Counted from the stretch's first letter, positions 41,882 through 50,172 are shown. The stretch: 62,722 nt of DNA from an uncultured Lachnospiraceae bacterium (GCA_946541955.1 CAMNJZ010000002.1:1-62722), one strand, 5' to 3'. Made by a program: numbers and translations. Notes: generated by a model from the letters alone, not told the origin.

Positions 41882-43078
41882 TTATTTTACGAGTGCGTAG
41901 GTTTCTCTTGCAATGGCAAGTTCTTCATTTGTGGCGATTGCATAGACTGCGACTTTGCTGTCGTCCTTGGAGATCTTAACAACATCACCGCGCTCTTTGT
42001 TGGCTTCCTCACAGTAGTCAACGCCCAGGTATCCCAGATAGCCCAGGATCTTCTCACGGACGAAGGGGCTGTTCTCGCCGATGCCTGCGGTAAAGGCGAT
42101 CACATCCACGCCGTTCATGGCGGCTGCATAGGCGCCGACATACTTGGCGACTCTGTAGCAGAAGGCGTCTACTGCCAGCTGTGCATATTCATTGCCTTCC
42201 TTGTAGGCGCTTTCCAGATCACGGAAATCGGAAGAAAGGTTGTTGGACAGAGCCTGGACGCCGGACTTCTTGTTGAGTACGGAAACGACCTGTGCAGCTG
42301 TCATGTTTTCCTTGCCGGCAATGAATTCGACAATGGCGGGATCCAGGTCACCGGATCTGGTGCCCATGATCAGGCCTTCCAGAGGGGTCAGACCCATGGA
42401 GGTGTCAACGCACTTGCCGTTCTTGACTGCGGAAATGGAAGCACCGTTGCCCAGATGGCAGACGATGGTCTTGATGGAGTCATAGGGCTTGCCGACGACT
42501 TCTGCGACCTTCTTGGAAACGAAGGAGTGGCTGGTGCCATGGAAGCCGTATCTTCTTACCTTGTACTTATTGTAGTACTCCAGGGGAAGGGCATACATAT
42601 AAGCCTTGGAGGGCATCGTCTGATGGAAAGCGGTATCGAATACAGCTACCTGGGGGGTGCCCGGCATCAGATCCTGGCAGGCTCTTACGCCGATCAGATT
42701 TGCAGGGTTGTGCAGGGGAGCCAGATCGGAAACGCTCTCGATGGCCTTGATGACTTCATCGTTGATCAGAACGGAGGAAGTGAAGGCTTCGCCGCCATGA
42801 ACGATACGATGGCCGACTGCACCGATCTCAGCCAGGGTGGTAACGCCCTTGGCAGGATCTGTGACCGCTTCGATCACGAGGCTGATGCCCTTGTTGTGAT
42901 CCGGGATGGCGACATCGATCTTCTCTTTGCCGAGGCCGTCCTTGACGTTCTCATAAGTAAAGGATCCGTCGATTCCGATTCTCTCGCAGAGGCCCTTGGC
43001 AAGAAGCTCCTCTGTAACAGCGTCGATGACCTGATACTTCAGAGAGGAAGAACCGCAGTTGATAACTAAAATCTTCAT
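41882..43078 (-). CDS. ackA: Acetate kinase
   Basis: Makes ATP and acetate from acetyl-phosphate, the main energy step of many anaerobes. MKILVINCGSSSLKYQVID opens the ASKHA fold; RRYGFHGTSH, CHLGNGASISAVKNGKCVDTSMGLTPLEGLIMGTRSGDLDP and FTAGIGENSPFVREK are diagnostic. It has 398 residues with GGAGGTAATTAT before the ATG. It follows pta by 18 bases. Confidence 0.98.
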   Translation of the reverse strand: MKILVINCGSSSLKYQVIDAVTEELLAKGLCERIGIDGSFTYENVKDGLGKEKIDVAIPDHNKGISLVIEAVTDPAKGVTTLAEIGAVGHRIVHGGEAFTSSVLINDEVIKAIESVSDLAPLHNPANLIGVRACQDLMPGTPQVAVFDTAFHQTMPSKAYMYALPLEYYNKYKVRRYGFHGTSHSFVSKKVAEVVGKPYDSIKTIVCHLGNGASISAVKNGKCVDTSMGLTPLEGLIMGTRSGDLDPAIVEFIAGKENMTAAQVVSVLNKKSGVQALSNNLSSDFRDLESAYKEGNEYAQLAVDAFCYRVAKYVGAYAAAMNGVDVIAFTAGIGENSPFVREKILGYLGYLGVDYCEEANKERGDVVKISKDDSKVAVYAIATNEELAIARETYALVK

Positions 43079-43096
43079 ATAATTACCTCCGGATGA

Positions 43097-44110
43097 TCAA
43101 TTCTTGGAATCAGCCATCTGTGCCTGTACGGCAGTAATGGCAACAACGCCGACGATGTCTTCCCAGGAGCAGCCGCGGGACAGGTCGTTGACGGGCTTTG
43201 CAATACCCTGAAGCATGGGGCCGAAGGCCTCAGCCTTGCCAAGACGCTGGGTCAGCTTGTAGCCGATGTTGCCTGCATCCAGGTTGGGGAAAATAAGAAC
43301 GTTGGCCTTGCCGGCGATCTCGGAACCCTTGGCTTTGGATTTTGCAACAGAGGGAACGATGGCGGCATCCAGCTGCAGTTCGCCGTCGATTGCCAGGGAA
43401 GGATATCTTTCCTTGGCGATCCTTGTTGCCTCGACGACCTTGTCGACCAGTGCATGCTTGGCGCTTCCCTTGGTGGAATGGGACAGCATGGCGACATAGG
43501 GCTCACCGCCGATCATGGCGCGGAAGGAATCTGCAGAAGAATAAGCGATCTCAGCCAGCTCTTCGGAGGTAGGATCCTGGTTCAGGCCGCAGTCTGCGAA
43601 AACGAAGGAGCCGTTGGAGCCGTACTTGCAGTCCGGAACGTCCATGACGAAGAAACCGGAAACCAGCTTGCAGCCGGGGGCTGTCTTGAGGATCTGCAGT
43701 GCAGGACGAAGTGTATCGGCTGTTGCATGGCAGGCGCCTGCGACCATACCGTCGGCGTCGCCGCACTTGACCATCATGACTGCATAGAAAAGGTAATCGC
43801 TCTTGAGAAGGTCTCTTGCCTGCTCAATGGTCATGCCTTTTTTCTTACGTAATTCACAGAGCAGCTCTGCATATTCCTCGAACTTGGAATCTGTATCGGG
43901 ATCTACAACTTTCAGACCATCCAGGTTGATCTCCAGCCAGCCTGCACCGTCCAGAATTTTCTCTTCATTACCGACCATGATCACATCTGCAAGTCCTTCT
44001 TCCATGATGTGTGCGGCAGCGATCAGGGTACGTCTGTCCTTGGATTCAGGAAGCACGATCCTCTTAACATCAGCTCTGGCTTTTTCCTTAATACCATCAA
44101 TAAATGCCAT
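43097..44110 (-). CDS. pta: Phosphate acetyltransferase
   Basis: Converts acetyl-CoA and phosphate to acetyl-phosphate for AckA. It is the short single-domain form (337 residues) with RIVLPESKDRRTLIAAAHIMEEGLADVIMVGNE, GMVAGACHATADTLRPALQI, SHSTKGSAKHALVDKVVEATRIA and NVLIFPNLDAGNIGYKLTQRLGKAEAFGPMLQGIAKPVNDLSRG. AGGGAG stands six bases before the ATG. It is the first gene of the pta-ackA operon. Confidence 0.97.
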   Translation of the reverse strand: MAFIDGIKEKARADVKRIVLPESKDRRTLIAAAHIMEEGLADVIMVGNEEKILDGAGWLEINLDGLKVVDPDTDSKFEEYAELLCELRKKKGMTIEQARDLLKSDYLFYAVMMVKCGDADGMVAGACHATADTLRPALQILKTAPGCKLVSGFFVMDVPDCKYGSNGSFVFADCGLNQDPTSEELAEIAYSSADSFRAMIGGEPYVAMLSHSTKGSAKHALVDKVVEATRIAKERYPSLAIDGELQLDAAIVPSVAKSKAKGSEIAGKANVLIFPNLDAGNIGYKLTQRLGKAEAFGPMLQGIAKPVNDLSRGCSWEDIVGVVAITAVQAQMADSKN

Positions 44111-44161
44111 TTGAAACTCCCTTCTCTATGCATAGCAATGCAAATTTTAGTTCATGAGCCA

Positions 44162-44190
44162 ATTTTACTACTTTCAAAAATTGTATACAA
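44162..44190 (-). promoter_or_regulatory. Likely pta-ackA promoter
   Basis: TTGTAT (44190-44185), a 17-base spacer and TAAAAT (44167-44162). The -35 box is part of a perfect 10-bp palindrome TTGTATACAA (44181-44190). Confidence 0.65.
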
Positions 44191-44322
44191 GGACAGGCAT
44201 CTTAAAAAGTTTTAAAATCGGGTACTAAAATCGATACATTCTTTGTCATTTATTTCACGAGCCGCCAGGCAAAACATACCTTTTCGTTATACGCCCCCGG
44301 CCATGCAGAGCGGCGCCGGAAA

Positions 44323-44331
44323 TGCTATACT
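44323..44331 (+). promoter_or_regulatory. Possible extended -10 for tmcAL
   Basis: TGCTATACT lies 62 bases ahead of the tmcAL start, but no good -35 box is seen at the right distance. Confidence 0.3.
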
Positions 44332-44392
44332 GGACCAAAGAAACAAAAGACCCTTTCCGGGCTCCTACCGGCCAGGGCAGCGAGGTATTTTT

Positions 44393-45559
44393 ATGAAAAC
44401 GACCGCCGTCATTATGGAATGCAATCCCTTTCACGAGGGCCACGCCTATATCCTGGAAAGAGCCAGAAGGGAGACAGACTGCGACTGCCTTCTGGTCCTC
44501 ATGAGCGGAAATTATGTGCAGCGGGGAGAAGCCGCCGTCTTCTCCAAGCAGGTTCGGACCAGAGCCCTTTTGGAGCACGGCGCAGACCTGGTCCTGGAGC
44601 TGCCCCTCCCCTATGCCACGGGAAGCGCCGAATACTTTGCAGGCGGCGCCGTTTCCATCCTGGACAGGCTCCATGCCGATACCCTGGTATTCGGCTCGGA
44701 GACCGGGGACCGGGAGGCCCTCCTGGAGGCGGCCCGTCTCCTCTCCAGAGAGGACGAAGATTTTCAGAGGGTCCTGCAAAAGAGCCTCAGGCAGGGCCTC
44801 TCCTATCCGGCCGCCAGGGCGGCGGCCCTCAGAGAGCGGGGCCTTTCTTCCTTTGCGAAGGCCGGTCCCAACGACCTTCTTTCCGCCGAATATATAAAGG
44901 CCCTTCTTTCCAGAGGCAGCGCCATGCAGGTCCATCCTGTCAGACGGATCTCTGCTGACAGTGCCACCAGTCTCCGAAGGAGGATCCTGGAAGCCCCCTC
45001 TTCCCCTCTTCCCGCCCTGACAGAGGCCCAGATGGCGGAAAATACAGGGAGGCTTTCTGCTTCTCCGGATCTCTTTTCCGGTCCCCTGCTCCACGCCCTC
45101 TGGCAGAGCGCCTCCCTGGAAGGGGGCCTGGAAGCCTATCCCGATCTGACTCCGGACCTGGCCAACCGGATCCGGGCCCTTTTGCCCTCCTACCGGTCCT
45201 GGTCCTCCTTCTGCGCCCTTTTAAAGACCCGGAACGTCACCTATACCCGGATCTCCCGCTGCCTGCTCAAGGTCCTGCTGGACCTGAAAAAGGAAGACCT
45301 GGACCGCTGGATCCAGGCCGGCTGGTGCGGCTATGTCAGGGTCCTGGGCTTTCGAAGAGCCTCCGCCTCCTGCCTGGGGGCGCTGGAGAGGGAATCGGAC
45401 CTCCACCTTGTCAAAAAGCTGTCCTCTCCGGGCCTGCAGGACCCTCTGTGGCTCTCTCTTCTGCAAAAGGAGACCGCTGCCGATCTCCTCTACCATCTGG
45501 TCACAGAAAAAGAGCGCCCGGTCCGCAGCGAGTACGAACAGGCGCTCGTGATGATCTGA
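44393..45559 (+). CDS. tmcAL: tRNA(Met) cytidine acetate ligase TmcAL
   Basis: Forms N4-acetylcytidine at the wobble base of elongator tRNA-Met from acetate and ATP. The nucleotidyltransferase opening is TAVIMECNPFHEGHAYIL with the H-x-G-H-type motif, followed by LVLMSGNYVQRGEAAVFSKQVRTRALLEHGADLVLELPLPYATGSAEYFA and VFGSETGD. It has 388 residues from 44393, where GAGG stands seven bases upstream; the open frame before that is not coding. The enzyme uses free acetate, which the divergent pta-ackA pair would produce. Its stop abuts the stop of the convergent ADP-ribose gene. Confidence 0.92.
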   Translation: MKTTAVIMECNPFHEGHAYILERARRETDCDCLLVLMSGNYVQRGEAAVFSKQVRTRALLEHGADLVLELPLPYATGSAEYFAGGAVSILDRLHADTLVFGSETGDREALLEAARLLSREDEDFQRVLQKSLRQGLSYPAARAAALRERGLSSFAKAGPNDLLSAEYIKALLSRGSAMQVHPVRRISADSATSLRRRILEAPSSPLPALTEAQMAENTGRLSASPDLFSGPLLHALWQSASLEGGLEAYPDLTPDLANRIRALLPSYRSWSSFCALLKTRNVTYTRISRCLLKVLLDLKKEDLDRWIQAGWCGYVRVLGFRRASASCLGALERESDLHLVKKLSSPGLQDPLWLSLLQKETAADLLYHLVTEKERPVRSEYEQALVMI

Positions 45560-47413
45560 TTATTTTTCAGGGACCATCTTCCGATAGATGTCAAAGGTCT
45601 CCTGGTCATAGGCCACCATAAAAACGGTCATGCCGTAGGCGGGATTTTTCCGGATCCAGTCCGTGACCGCCTTCAGGGCAACGCCGGCCGCCTCCTCCTT
45701 GGGATAGCCGTAAATGCCGGTGGAAATGGCGGGGAAGGCGATGGAATGGAGGCCCTTCTCCATGGCCAGGTCCAGAGAGTTGGTATAGGCTGCGGCCAGA
45801 AGCGTGCTGTCCTCGGCCGTGCCGTGGTAAACAGGTCCGACGGCATGGATCACATGGCCGGCAGGAAGGCCATAGCCGCCCGTGATCACGGCGCTCCCTG
45901 TATTGCAGCCGCCGATCTCTGCGCATTCTCTGGCCAGTTCCGGACCGGCCGCGGCGTGGATGGCGCCGCATACGCCGCCGCCCGGGGTCAGGGCGCTGTT
46001 GGCTGCATTGACAATGCATTCCGCCTTGATCTTTGTGATATCTCCCTTGACAAAGGTAATCTTGTTGCCGGGCTTTTTCACAGCCCCCTCCAGGGCCTTC
46101 AGGATGCCCCGCACCACCTCGGCTGTAAGGGGCACGGAGGTCTGCCTGTCTGCAGGATTCAGCACCAGGCCGGCCACGGCAGGCTGCCCCTTCTCGGAGG
46201 CGGCGACCCGCCGGAGGATATCCCGCAGGGGCATGGAGGCTACAAAGGCCTGCTTGCTGCCGGTCTTTTTGAGCTGGTCCTCACTGGTGAAAACAGGCTG
46301 CCAGAATTTGTCGTCTGCAGGCGATTTGAGAAGCTGCAGCTGGAGCCTGGGTTTCCCTTCCTCAGACCCGGGGGCAGGTCTTGCCGGGACCAGGACCCTG
46401 GCGTTCTCCGCGCATCTGGCCGCGATGGTCCCCACCAGGCCCGCATAATTGGCCTGGCTCCGGTCCCTGTTCCAGGCCCGGATCTTTTCCTCCAGAGGCT
46501 CGTTCCCCACAGCCTTCATCTGGCTGGGCACAGGGCCCTGGCTTTTAGGCTGCAGAGCCTGCTCCCACCTGGCTTTTCTTTCCGGGTCAGCTTCTCTGGC
46601 CCTTCTGTCTTCCTCCACCTTTTTGTCGAACCGGTCCAGGATCTCCAGCAGGTCGCTGGTCAGCATGTCGCGGGCGGCCGCCTTCAGGTCCTCCGGGACC
46701 CCGAAGAGGGCTTCCGCCATGGAGCCGGCGATACAGGTGAGGGTATCCGAATCTCCGCCCAGAGAAACGGCGGTCCGGATCACGTCTTCAAAATCCTCTC
46801 CCTCCAAAAAGGCCGTCATGGCTTCGGGCACGGTCTCCTGACAGGATTCCACATGATGATAGGTGGGCCGGATCTGGTCGCAGGTCCTGGTCAGATCGTA
46901 TTTATACTGGTCCGTGACGAATTTACGGATAAAGTCCTTGTCCTTTCCATGCAGGGCCAGGAAGATGGCCGCCGCCACCGAGACGGCGCCCTTTACGCCC
47001 TCGGGATGGTTATGGGTCACCTCTGCGCTCAGGCGGGCCACATGGAGCATTCTGCCAAAGTCGTCCTGGATCAGCCACGGAATGGCGGAGACCCGCATAG
47101 CAGACCCGTTCCCATAGGACTGATAGGGCTTTGGCGCATCGTCATAGAGCCAGGCGCTGAACTTGACACCGTAGCCGGCAAAGGGATAGCGCCTGCCGAT
47201 GGTCTGCATGGATTCCACCAGGGCGGCCTTGATTGCCTCGTCAGAGGCGTCGGTGCCGGCCCGCATCAGGGCGTCCGCCACCGCCAGGGTCATGATGGAG
47301 TCGTCCGTGAATTCAGACCGGTCCGAGAACAGGTCGAATTCCTTGGTCTTGATATTGTGTGAATCGAATTCGTAGGGACTGCCGATGATGTCCCCCAGTA
47401 TTGCTCCGTACAT
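45560..47413 (-). CDS. ADP-ribosylglycohydrolase / SseB-like / macrodomain fusion
   Basis: A 617-residue protein with three domains. Residues 1-260 are an ADP-ribosylglycohydrolase: GAILGDIIGSPYEF, metal ligands in EFTDDSIMT (35-42), THNHPEGVKGA and GGDSDTLTCIAGSMAEA (219-235). Residues about 305-445 look like an SseB N-terminal domain (WQPVFTSEDQLKK, FVASMPLRDIL, AGLVLNPAD). Residues 450-617 are a macrodomain: GDITKIKAECIVNAANSAL, GGGVCGAIHAAAGPEL (478-493) and PAISTGIYGYPKEEA. The macrodomain has Cys where MacroD-type enzymes carry a catalytic Asp. It probably removes ADP-ribose from proteins or small molecules in two chemical contexts. Its ATG follows the HAD gene stop directly (TAAATG). 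Confidence 0.9.
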   Translation of the reverse strand: MYGAILGDIIGSPYEFDSHNIKTKEFDLFSDRSEFTDDSIMTLAVADALMRAGTDASDEAIKAALVESMQTIGRRYPFAGYGVKFSAWLYDDAPKPYQSYGNGSAMRVSAIPWLIQDDFGRMLHVARLSAEVTHNHPEGVKGAVSVAAAIFLALHGKDKDFIRKFVTDQYKYDLTRTCDQIRPTYHHVESCQETVPEAMTAFLEGEDFEDVIRTAVSLGGDSDTLTCIAGSMAEALFGVPEDLKAAARDMLTSDLLEILDRFDKKVEEDRRAREADPERKARWEQALQPKSQGPVPSQMKAVGNEPLEEKIRAWNRDRSQANYAGLVGTIAARCAENARVLVPARPAPGSEEGKPRLQLQLLKSPADDKFWQPVFTSEDQLKKTGSKQAFVASMPLRDILRRVAASEKGQPAVAGLVLNPADRQTSVPLTAEVVRGILKALEGAVKKPGNKITFVKGDITKIKAECIVNAANSALTPGGGVCGAIHAAAGPELARECAEIGGCNTGSAVITGGYGLPAGHVIHAVGPVYHGTAEDSTLLAAAYTNSLDLAMEKGLHSIAFPAISTGIYGYPKEEAAGVALKAVTDWIRKNPAYGMTVFMVAYDQETFDIYRKMVPEK

Positions 47414-48241
47414 TTATTCTTCCTCCAATAAAAACCGGCTGACGGCCCTTGCGGCTCCGTCATGCTGGTTGTCTTCCGTAATATAATCCGCCGCCTCCTT
47501 GATATGGGGGGAAGCGTTCCCCATGGCCACCGAAAGACCGGCCCTCTGCAGAAGGTTCAGATCGTTGTCGCTGTCTCCGGCCGCCAGGATCTCCTCCCGG
47601 CCGATCCCCAAAAGCCCTGCCAGGAACAAAAGGGCGTCTCCCTTGCCTGCCCCGGCGTGGGTGATCTCCAGATCCGTCTTCCAGGGAAGGATCACATGAA
47701 GGCCCTCCAGGATGGCAAGTCTCTCTCGGACTCTTTCCCTGTCCGTGGCTTCCCTGCACATGATGGAAATGTTCTCAAAGCCCCGCTCTTCCCTTTTGAT
47801 CAGGTCCTCCAGGGACCTTGTCTTTTTCCGGCTGGCATCGATGTAGGGCATGACGGGCGTTCCCAGGAAGCGGGCCCTGAGCTTTTCGTAGTCCTCCGGC
47901 ACATGGTAGCCAAAGCCCCCGGTGAAGACCTCCCGGATGGCGGGAATCCCCTCCGTACAGGCAAGGACCTCCAGCACAAGGCCCGGCGCCATCAGGGTCT
48001 CCTGAAGGACCTCTTTCTTCTCCAGGTCATAGACCATGGCCCCGTTGGAGGTGATGCAGTAGCGGACCCCGGGGAGAGACCGCACGCTCTCTGGCACTCC
48101 CGCCAGGGGCCTCCCGGTGACCGGTACGATCCTGGCGCCGGCCCTGGCCGCCTTCCCAAGGACCTCTGCGGTATAGGCTGATATGCTTTTGTCCTGCCTG
48201 AGCAGCGTGCCGTCCAGGTCCAGTCCGACCATTCTGATCAA
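47414..48241 (-). CDS. HAD-superfamily Cof-type phosphatase
   Basis: A 275-residue HAD hydrolase of the Cof subfamily. Motif I is GLDLDGTLLRQDKSIS, motif II VTGRP, motif III around the lysine of GAGKGDALLFLAG, and motif IV AAGDSDNDLNLLQRAGLSVAMGNA. A C2-type cap lies between. Such enzymes dephosphorylate sugar phosphates, nucleotides or cofactors. The start codon is TTG at 48241, with AAAGGAGGCGCTTCC in front. It is translationally coupled to the ADP-ribose fusion gene, which suggests, but does not show, that it acts on a product such as a phosphorylated ribose. Confidence 0.88.
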   Translation of the reverse strand: MIRMVGLDLDGTLLRQDKSISAYTAEVLGKAARAGARIVPVTGRPLAGVPESVRSLPGVRYCITSNGAMVYDLEKKEVLQETLMAPGLVLEVLACTEGIPAIREVFTGGFGYHVPEDYEKLRARFLGTPVMPYIDASRKKTRSLEDLIKREERGFENISIMCREATDRERVRERLAILEGLHVILPWKTDLEITHAGAGKGDALLFLAGLLGIGREEILAAGDSDNDLNLLQRAGLSVAMGNASPHIKEAADYITEDNQHDGAARAVSRFLLEEE

Positions 48242-48336
48242 GGAAGCGCCTCCTTTCCGGATGTCCGAAAACCATTATAGCATCCAATGTCCCTTCTGCT
48301 AAGAAGCCTTAGGCTCTTTTGATGCAATTCACAATA

Positions 48337-48370
48337 TTTTATCAAAAACCAGGCCTCATTTTTATCAAAA
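48337..48370. repeat. Direct repeat TTTTATCAAAA upstream of the FtsK-like gene
   Basis: Two exact 11-bp copies (48337-48347 and 48360-48370), 23 bp apart, about two helical turns. Each is nearly palindromic. They lie 40-75 bases upstream of the putative -10 box and may be a protein binding site. Confidence 0.4.
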
Positions 48371-48406
48371 TTTTTAAGAATGTTACATTTATTTTTCAGA
48401 AAATGA

Positions 48407-48415
48407 TGCTACAAT
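48407..48415 (+). promoter_or_regulatory. Extended -10 of the FtsK-like gene
   Basis: TGCTACAAT (TACAAT at 48410-48415) matches an extended -10 in an AT-rich region; the -35 region (TTTATT) is poor. A small ACGGG/CCCGT hairpin (48425-48439) follows in the leader. Confidence 0.5.
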
Positions 48416-48487
48416 AGATTCCGATACGGGAAAAGCCCGTTTATATATAAAAAAAACAGCCTTTCAGAGAAAGGATTCATATAGATT

Positions 48488-49639
48488 ATGTCAGAATACA
48501 CCCTGCCCGATTACACCGGGTTTCTTCGTTATCATACAAAATGGAACCGTAAAAACCTGGGCCCCTACGAAGAAGAGCTCTTCGAGCTCTTTGGAGAGAA
48601 CGGAATCCGCTGCCAGAAGCTTGTAAAGCTCCAGGGACCCGCCATGACCCGCTTTATCGTAACCCCCGACAGCCGGGCCGACCAGAAAAAGCTCTGCGGC
48701 CTCAAACCCTACTACAAAGTCATCTTCGAACGAAAGGACGTAACCGTCTATCCCCATAAGGGAAGGACCTATATTGATGTTCCCTGGCAGAGCGACGCTG
48801 TCTGGCTGGGGGATCTTCTGGTATCCGAATCCTATACGACCTCCCGCGGCCTGCCCGCGGCTGTCGGCATGTCTCTTTCCAGAAAGGGCATCTTTGTGGA
48901 CCTGACGGACATCGCCACGCCCCACCTTCTGGTCAGCGGCAGCAGATCCGAGGGGATCGGGACCTTTCTGCATGGACTGGTGCTCTCCCTCCTCCTTAAC
49001 CACAGGCCGGGGGATGTTTCCTTCTGGCTCTGCGGGGATGCGTCGGTGAGCTTTTCCCAGTACAGCTCCCTGTCCAATGTCCGGGTCTGCGAGGACGAGC
49101 CCGGCACCCGGAAGATGATCAAGGACGCCCTTTCCCTGATCCACAGGCGCCTGGACCTCCTGGCCCGGGCCGGCTGCGAGTCCATCTATGACTATGACAG
49201 GTCCATGGACCACATCATTCTGGTCATCAACGACGGGGACGCCCTTTTGTCCCACCGCCGGAGGGAGATCAGCCGGATCCTGACGGACCTCCTCTCCTTT
49301 GGTCCCGAGACCGGCGTGCATGTGATCTTTCATGCGGAGCACCCTGCCTGCGCCGCAGACCTTCTGGATTTCTTCCAGGCCATCGCCTGCTTCCGCACCG
49401 CTTCCAAGGAGGATTCCGTCTTTCTTCTGGGATCCGATCTGGCCTGGCATCTGGGCGGCAGGGGCGAGCTCTACCTGCTGGACGGCTATCATGAGGAGCC
49501 CCGCTTTCTGCAGGGAGCCGGCATCACCTTCCTGGAAATAAAAAGAGCTGTCCAGGAGTTATCCGTTCATTCCGATCAGATCTCCGGGACAGTCCCTCAG
49601 TCCATGGGCTTCTGGCAGAAGCTCTTTGCCCGGGTATGA
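48488..49639 (+). CDS. FtsK/SpoIIIE-like protein with degenerate ATPase motifs
   Basis: A 383-residue protein that aligns along the FtsK/SpoIIIE motor core but lacks the N-terminal membrane domain and the C-terminal winged helix. Matching segments are GPAMTRFIVTP (50-60), YIDVPW and LGDLL, LPAAVGMSLSRKGIFVDLTDIATPHLLVSG (122-151), LSLLLNHRPGDVSFWLCGD, RLDLLARAGCESIYDYD and HLGGRGELYLLDG. The Walker A that should read GATGSGKS is GSRSEGIGT (151-159) with no lysine. The Walker B region is HIILVINDGDAL (242-252), with N-D where motors have D-E. It is very unlikely to hydrolyse ATP. No membrane segment is seen. It may be a structural or regulatory partner of an active complex. It is convergent with the YbjN-like and AAA+ genes. 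Confidence 0.85.
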   Translation: MSEYTLPDYTGFLRYHTKWNRKNLGPYEEELFELFGENGIRCQKLVKLQGPAMTRFIVTPDSRADQKKLCGLKPYYKVIFERKDVTVYPHKGRTYIDVPWQSDAVWLGDLLVSESYTTSRGLPAAVGMSLSRKGIFVDLTDIATPHLLVSGSRSEGIGTFLHGLVLSLLLNHRPGDVSFWLCGDASVSFSQYSSLSNVRVCEDEPGTRKMIKDALSLIHRRLDLLARAGCESIYDYDRSMDHIILVINDGDALLSHRRREISRILTDLLSFGPETGVHVIFHAEHPACAADLLDFFQAIACFRTASKEDSVFLLGSDLAWHLGGRGELYLLDGYHEEPRFLQGAGITFLEIKRAVQELSVHSDQISGTVPQSMGFWQKLFARV

Positions 49640-49664
49640 CCGGGCCCTACTTATGGCCAAAAGC

Positions 49665-50150
49665 TCATTCATTGTCACTTATGCTCTTAAGCGCTGCCTT
49701 CTGCAGCGCTTTTTTTGCGTCCGAAAAGCCCAGCATGACCGAGACCAGGGCATCCAGATAGGTGCCAAGGACGATCACCGGGAGTGAGACCAGGTGATCG
49801 ATCATGTCATAGGAGGGCAAAAGGCCTGCGCAGTCCAGTCCAAAGCGGAACCAGACCTCTCCGCTGTCCACATCCATCAGGAAGGCCCCGAAATTCAGGG
49901 CCGCATTCAGGCGGAGAACAAACTCCATGGTCTCCCGCAGGGCCCCTCTCTCACAGACCAGGGCGATCCTGGTCTCCGAGATCAGGGTCGTAGCGCCGAC
50001 GCTGATCTCCATCTGGGCCTGCCTGAGCCGGCTCTCCAGGGGGATCGTCAGACTGAAGGTCCCCTCGTCCTGATCAAAGCGGCTGCGGTAGCGGTTCATT
50101 TCAAAGTAGCGCTCCAGGGCCGCTGCCATTTCTTTCGAATATTCTGCCAC
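49665..50150 (-). CDS. YbjN-like protein
   Basis: A 161-residue soluble protein resembling the YbjN family, which shares the fold of type III secretion chaperones: FSLTIPLESRLRQAQMEISVG, RGALRETMEFVLRLNAALNFGAFLMDVDSGEVWFRFGLDCAG, and SLPVIVLGTYLDALVSVMLGF. The family call is by pattern and moderate. The start is a GTG at 50150 with AAGGAGG six bases upstream; the longer frame from an ATG at 50216 overlaps the AAA+ gene and has no such site. It begins 23 bases after the AAA+ gene, so the two form an operon. Its last codons contain the terminator of the convergent FtsK-like gene. Confidence 0.6.
   Translation of the reverse strand: MAEYSKEMAAALERYFEMNRYRSRFDQDEGTFSLTIPLESRLRQAQMEISVGATTLISETRIALVCERGALRETMEFVLRLNAALNFGAFLMDVDSGEVWFRFGLDCAGLLPSYDMIDHLVSLPVIVLGTYLDALVSVMLGFSDAKKALQKAALKSISDNE
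49690..49717 (+). terminator. Intrinsic terminator of the FtsK-like gene
   Basis: Plus-strand stem AGCGCTGC/GCAGCGCT (8 bp, loop CTTCT) followed by TTTTTTT. It lies inside the coding end of the convergent YbjN-like gene. Confidence 0.87.
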
Positions 50151-50172
50151 AGACAGCCTCCTTTCTTCCTGC

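Noticed and set aside
45560-47413. A phage-defence or toxin-antitoxin module
   Set aside because: No ADP-ribosyltransferase toxin or other defence gene adjoins it. Domain content alone does not support the call.
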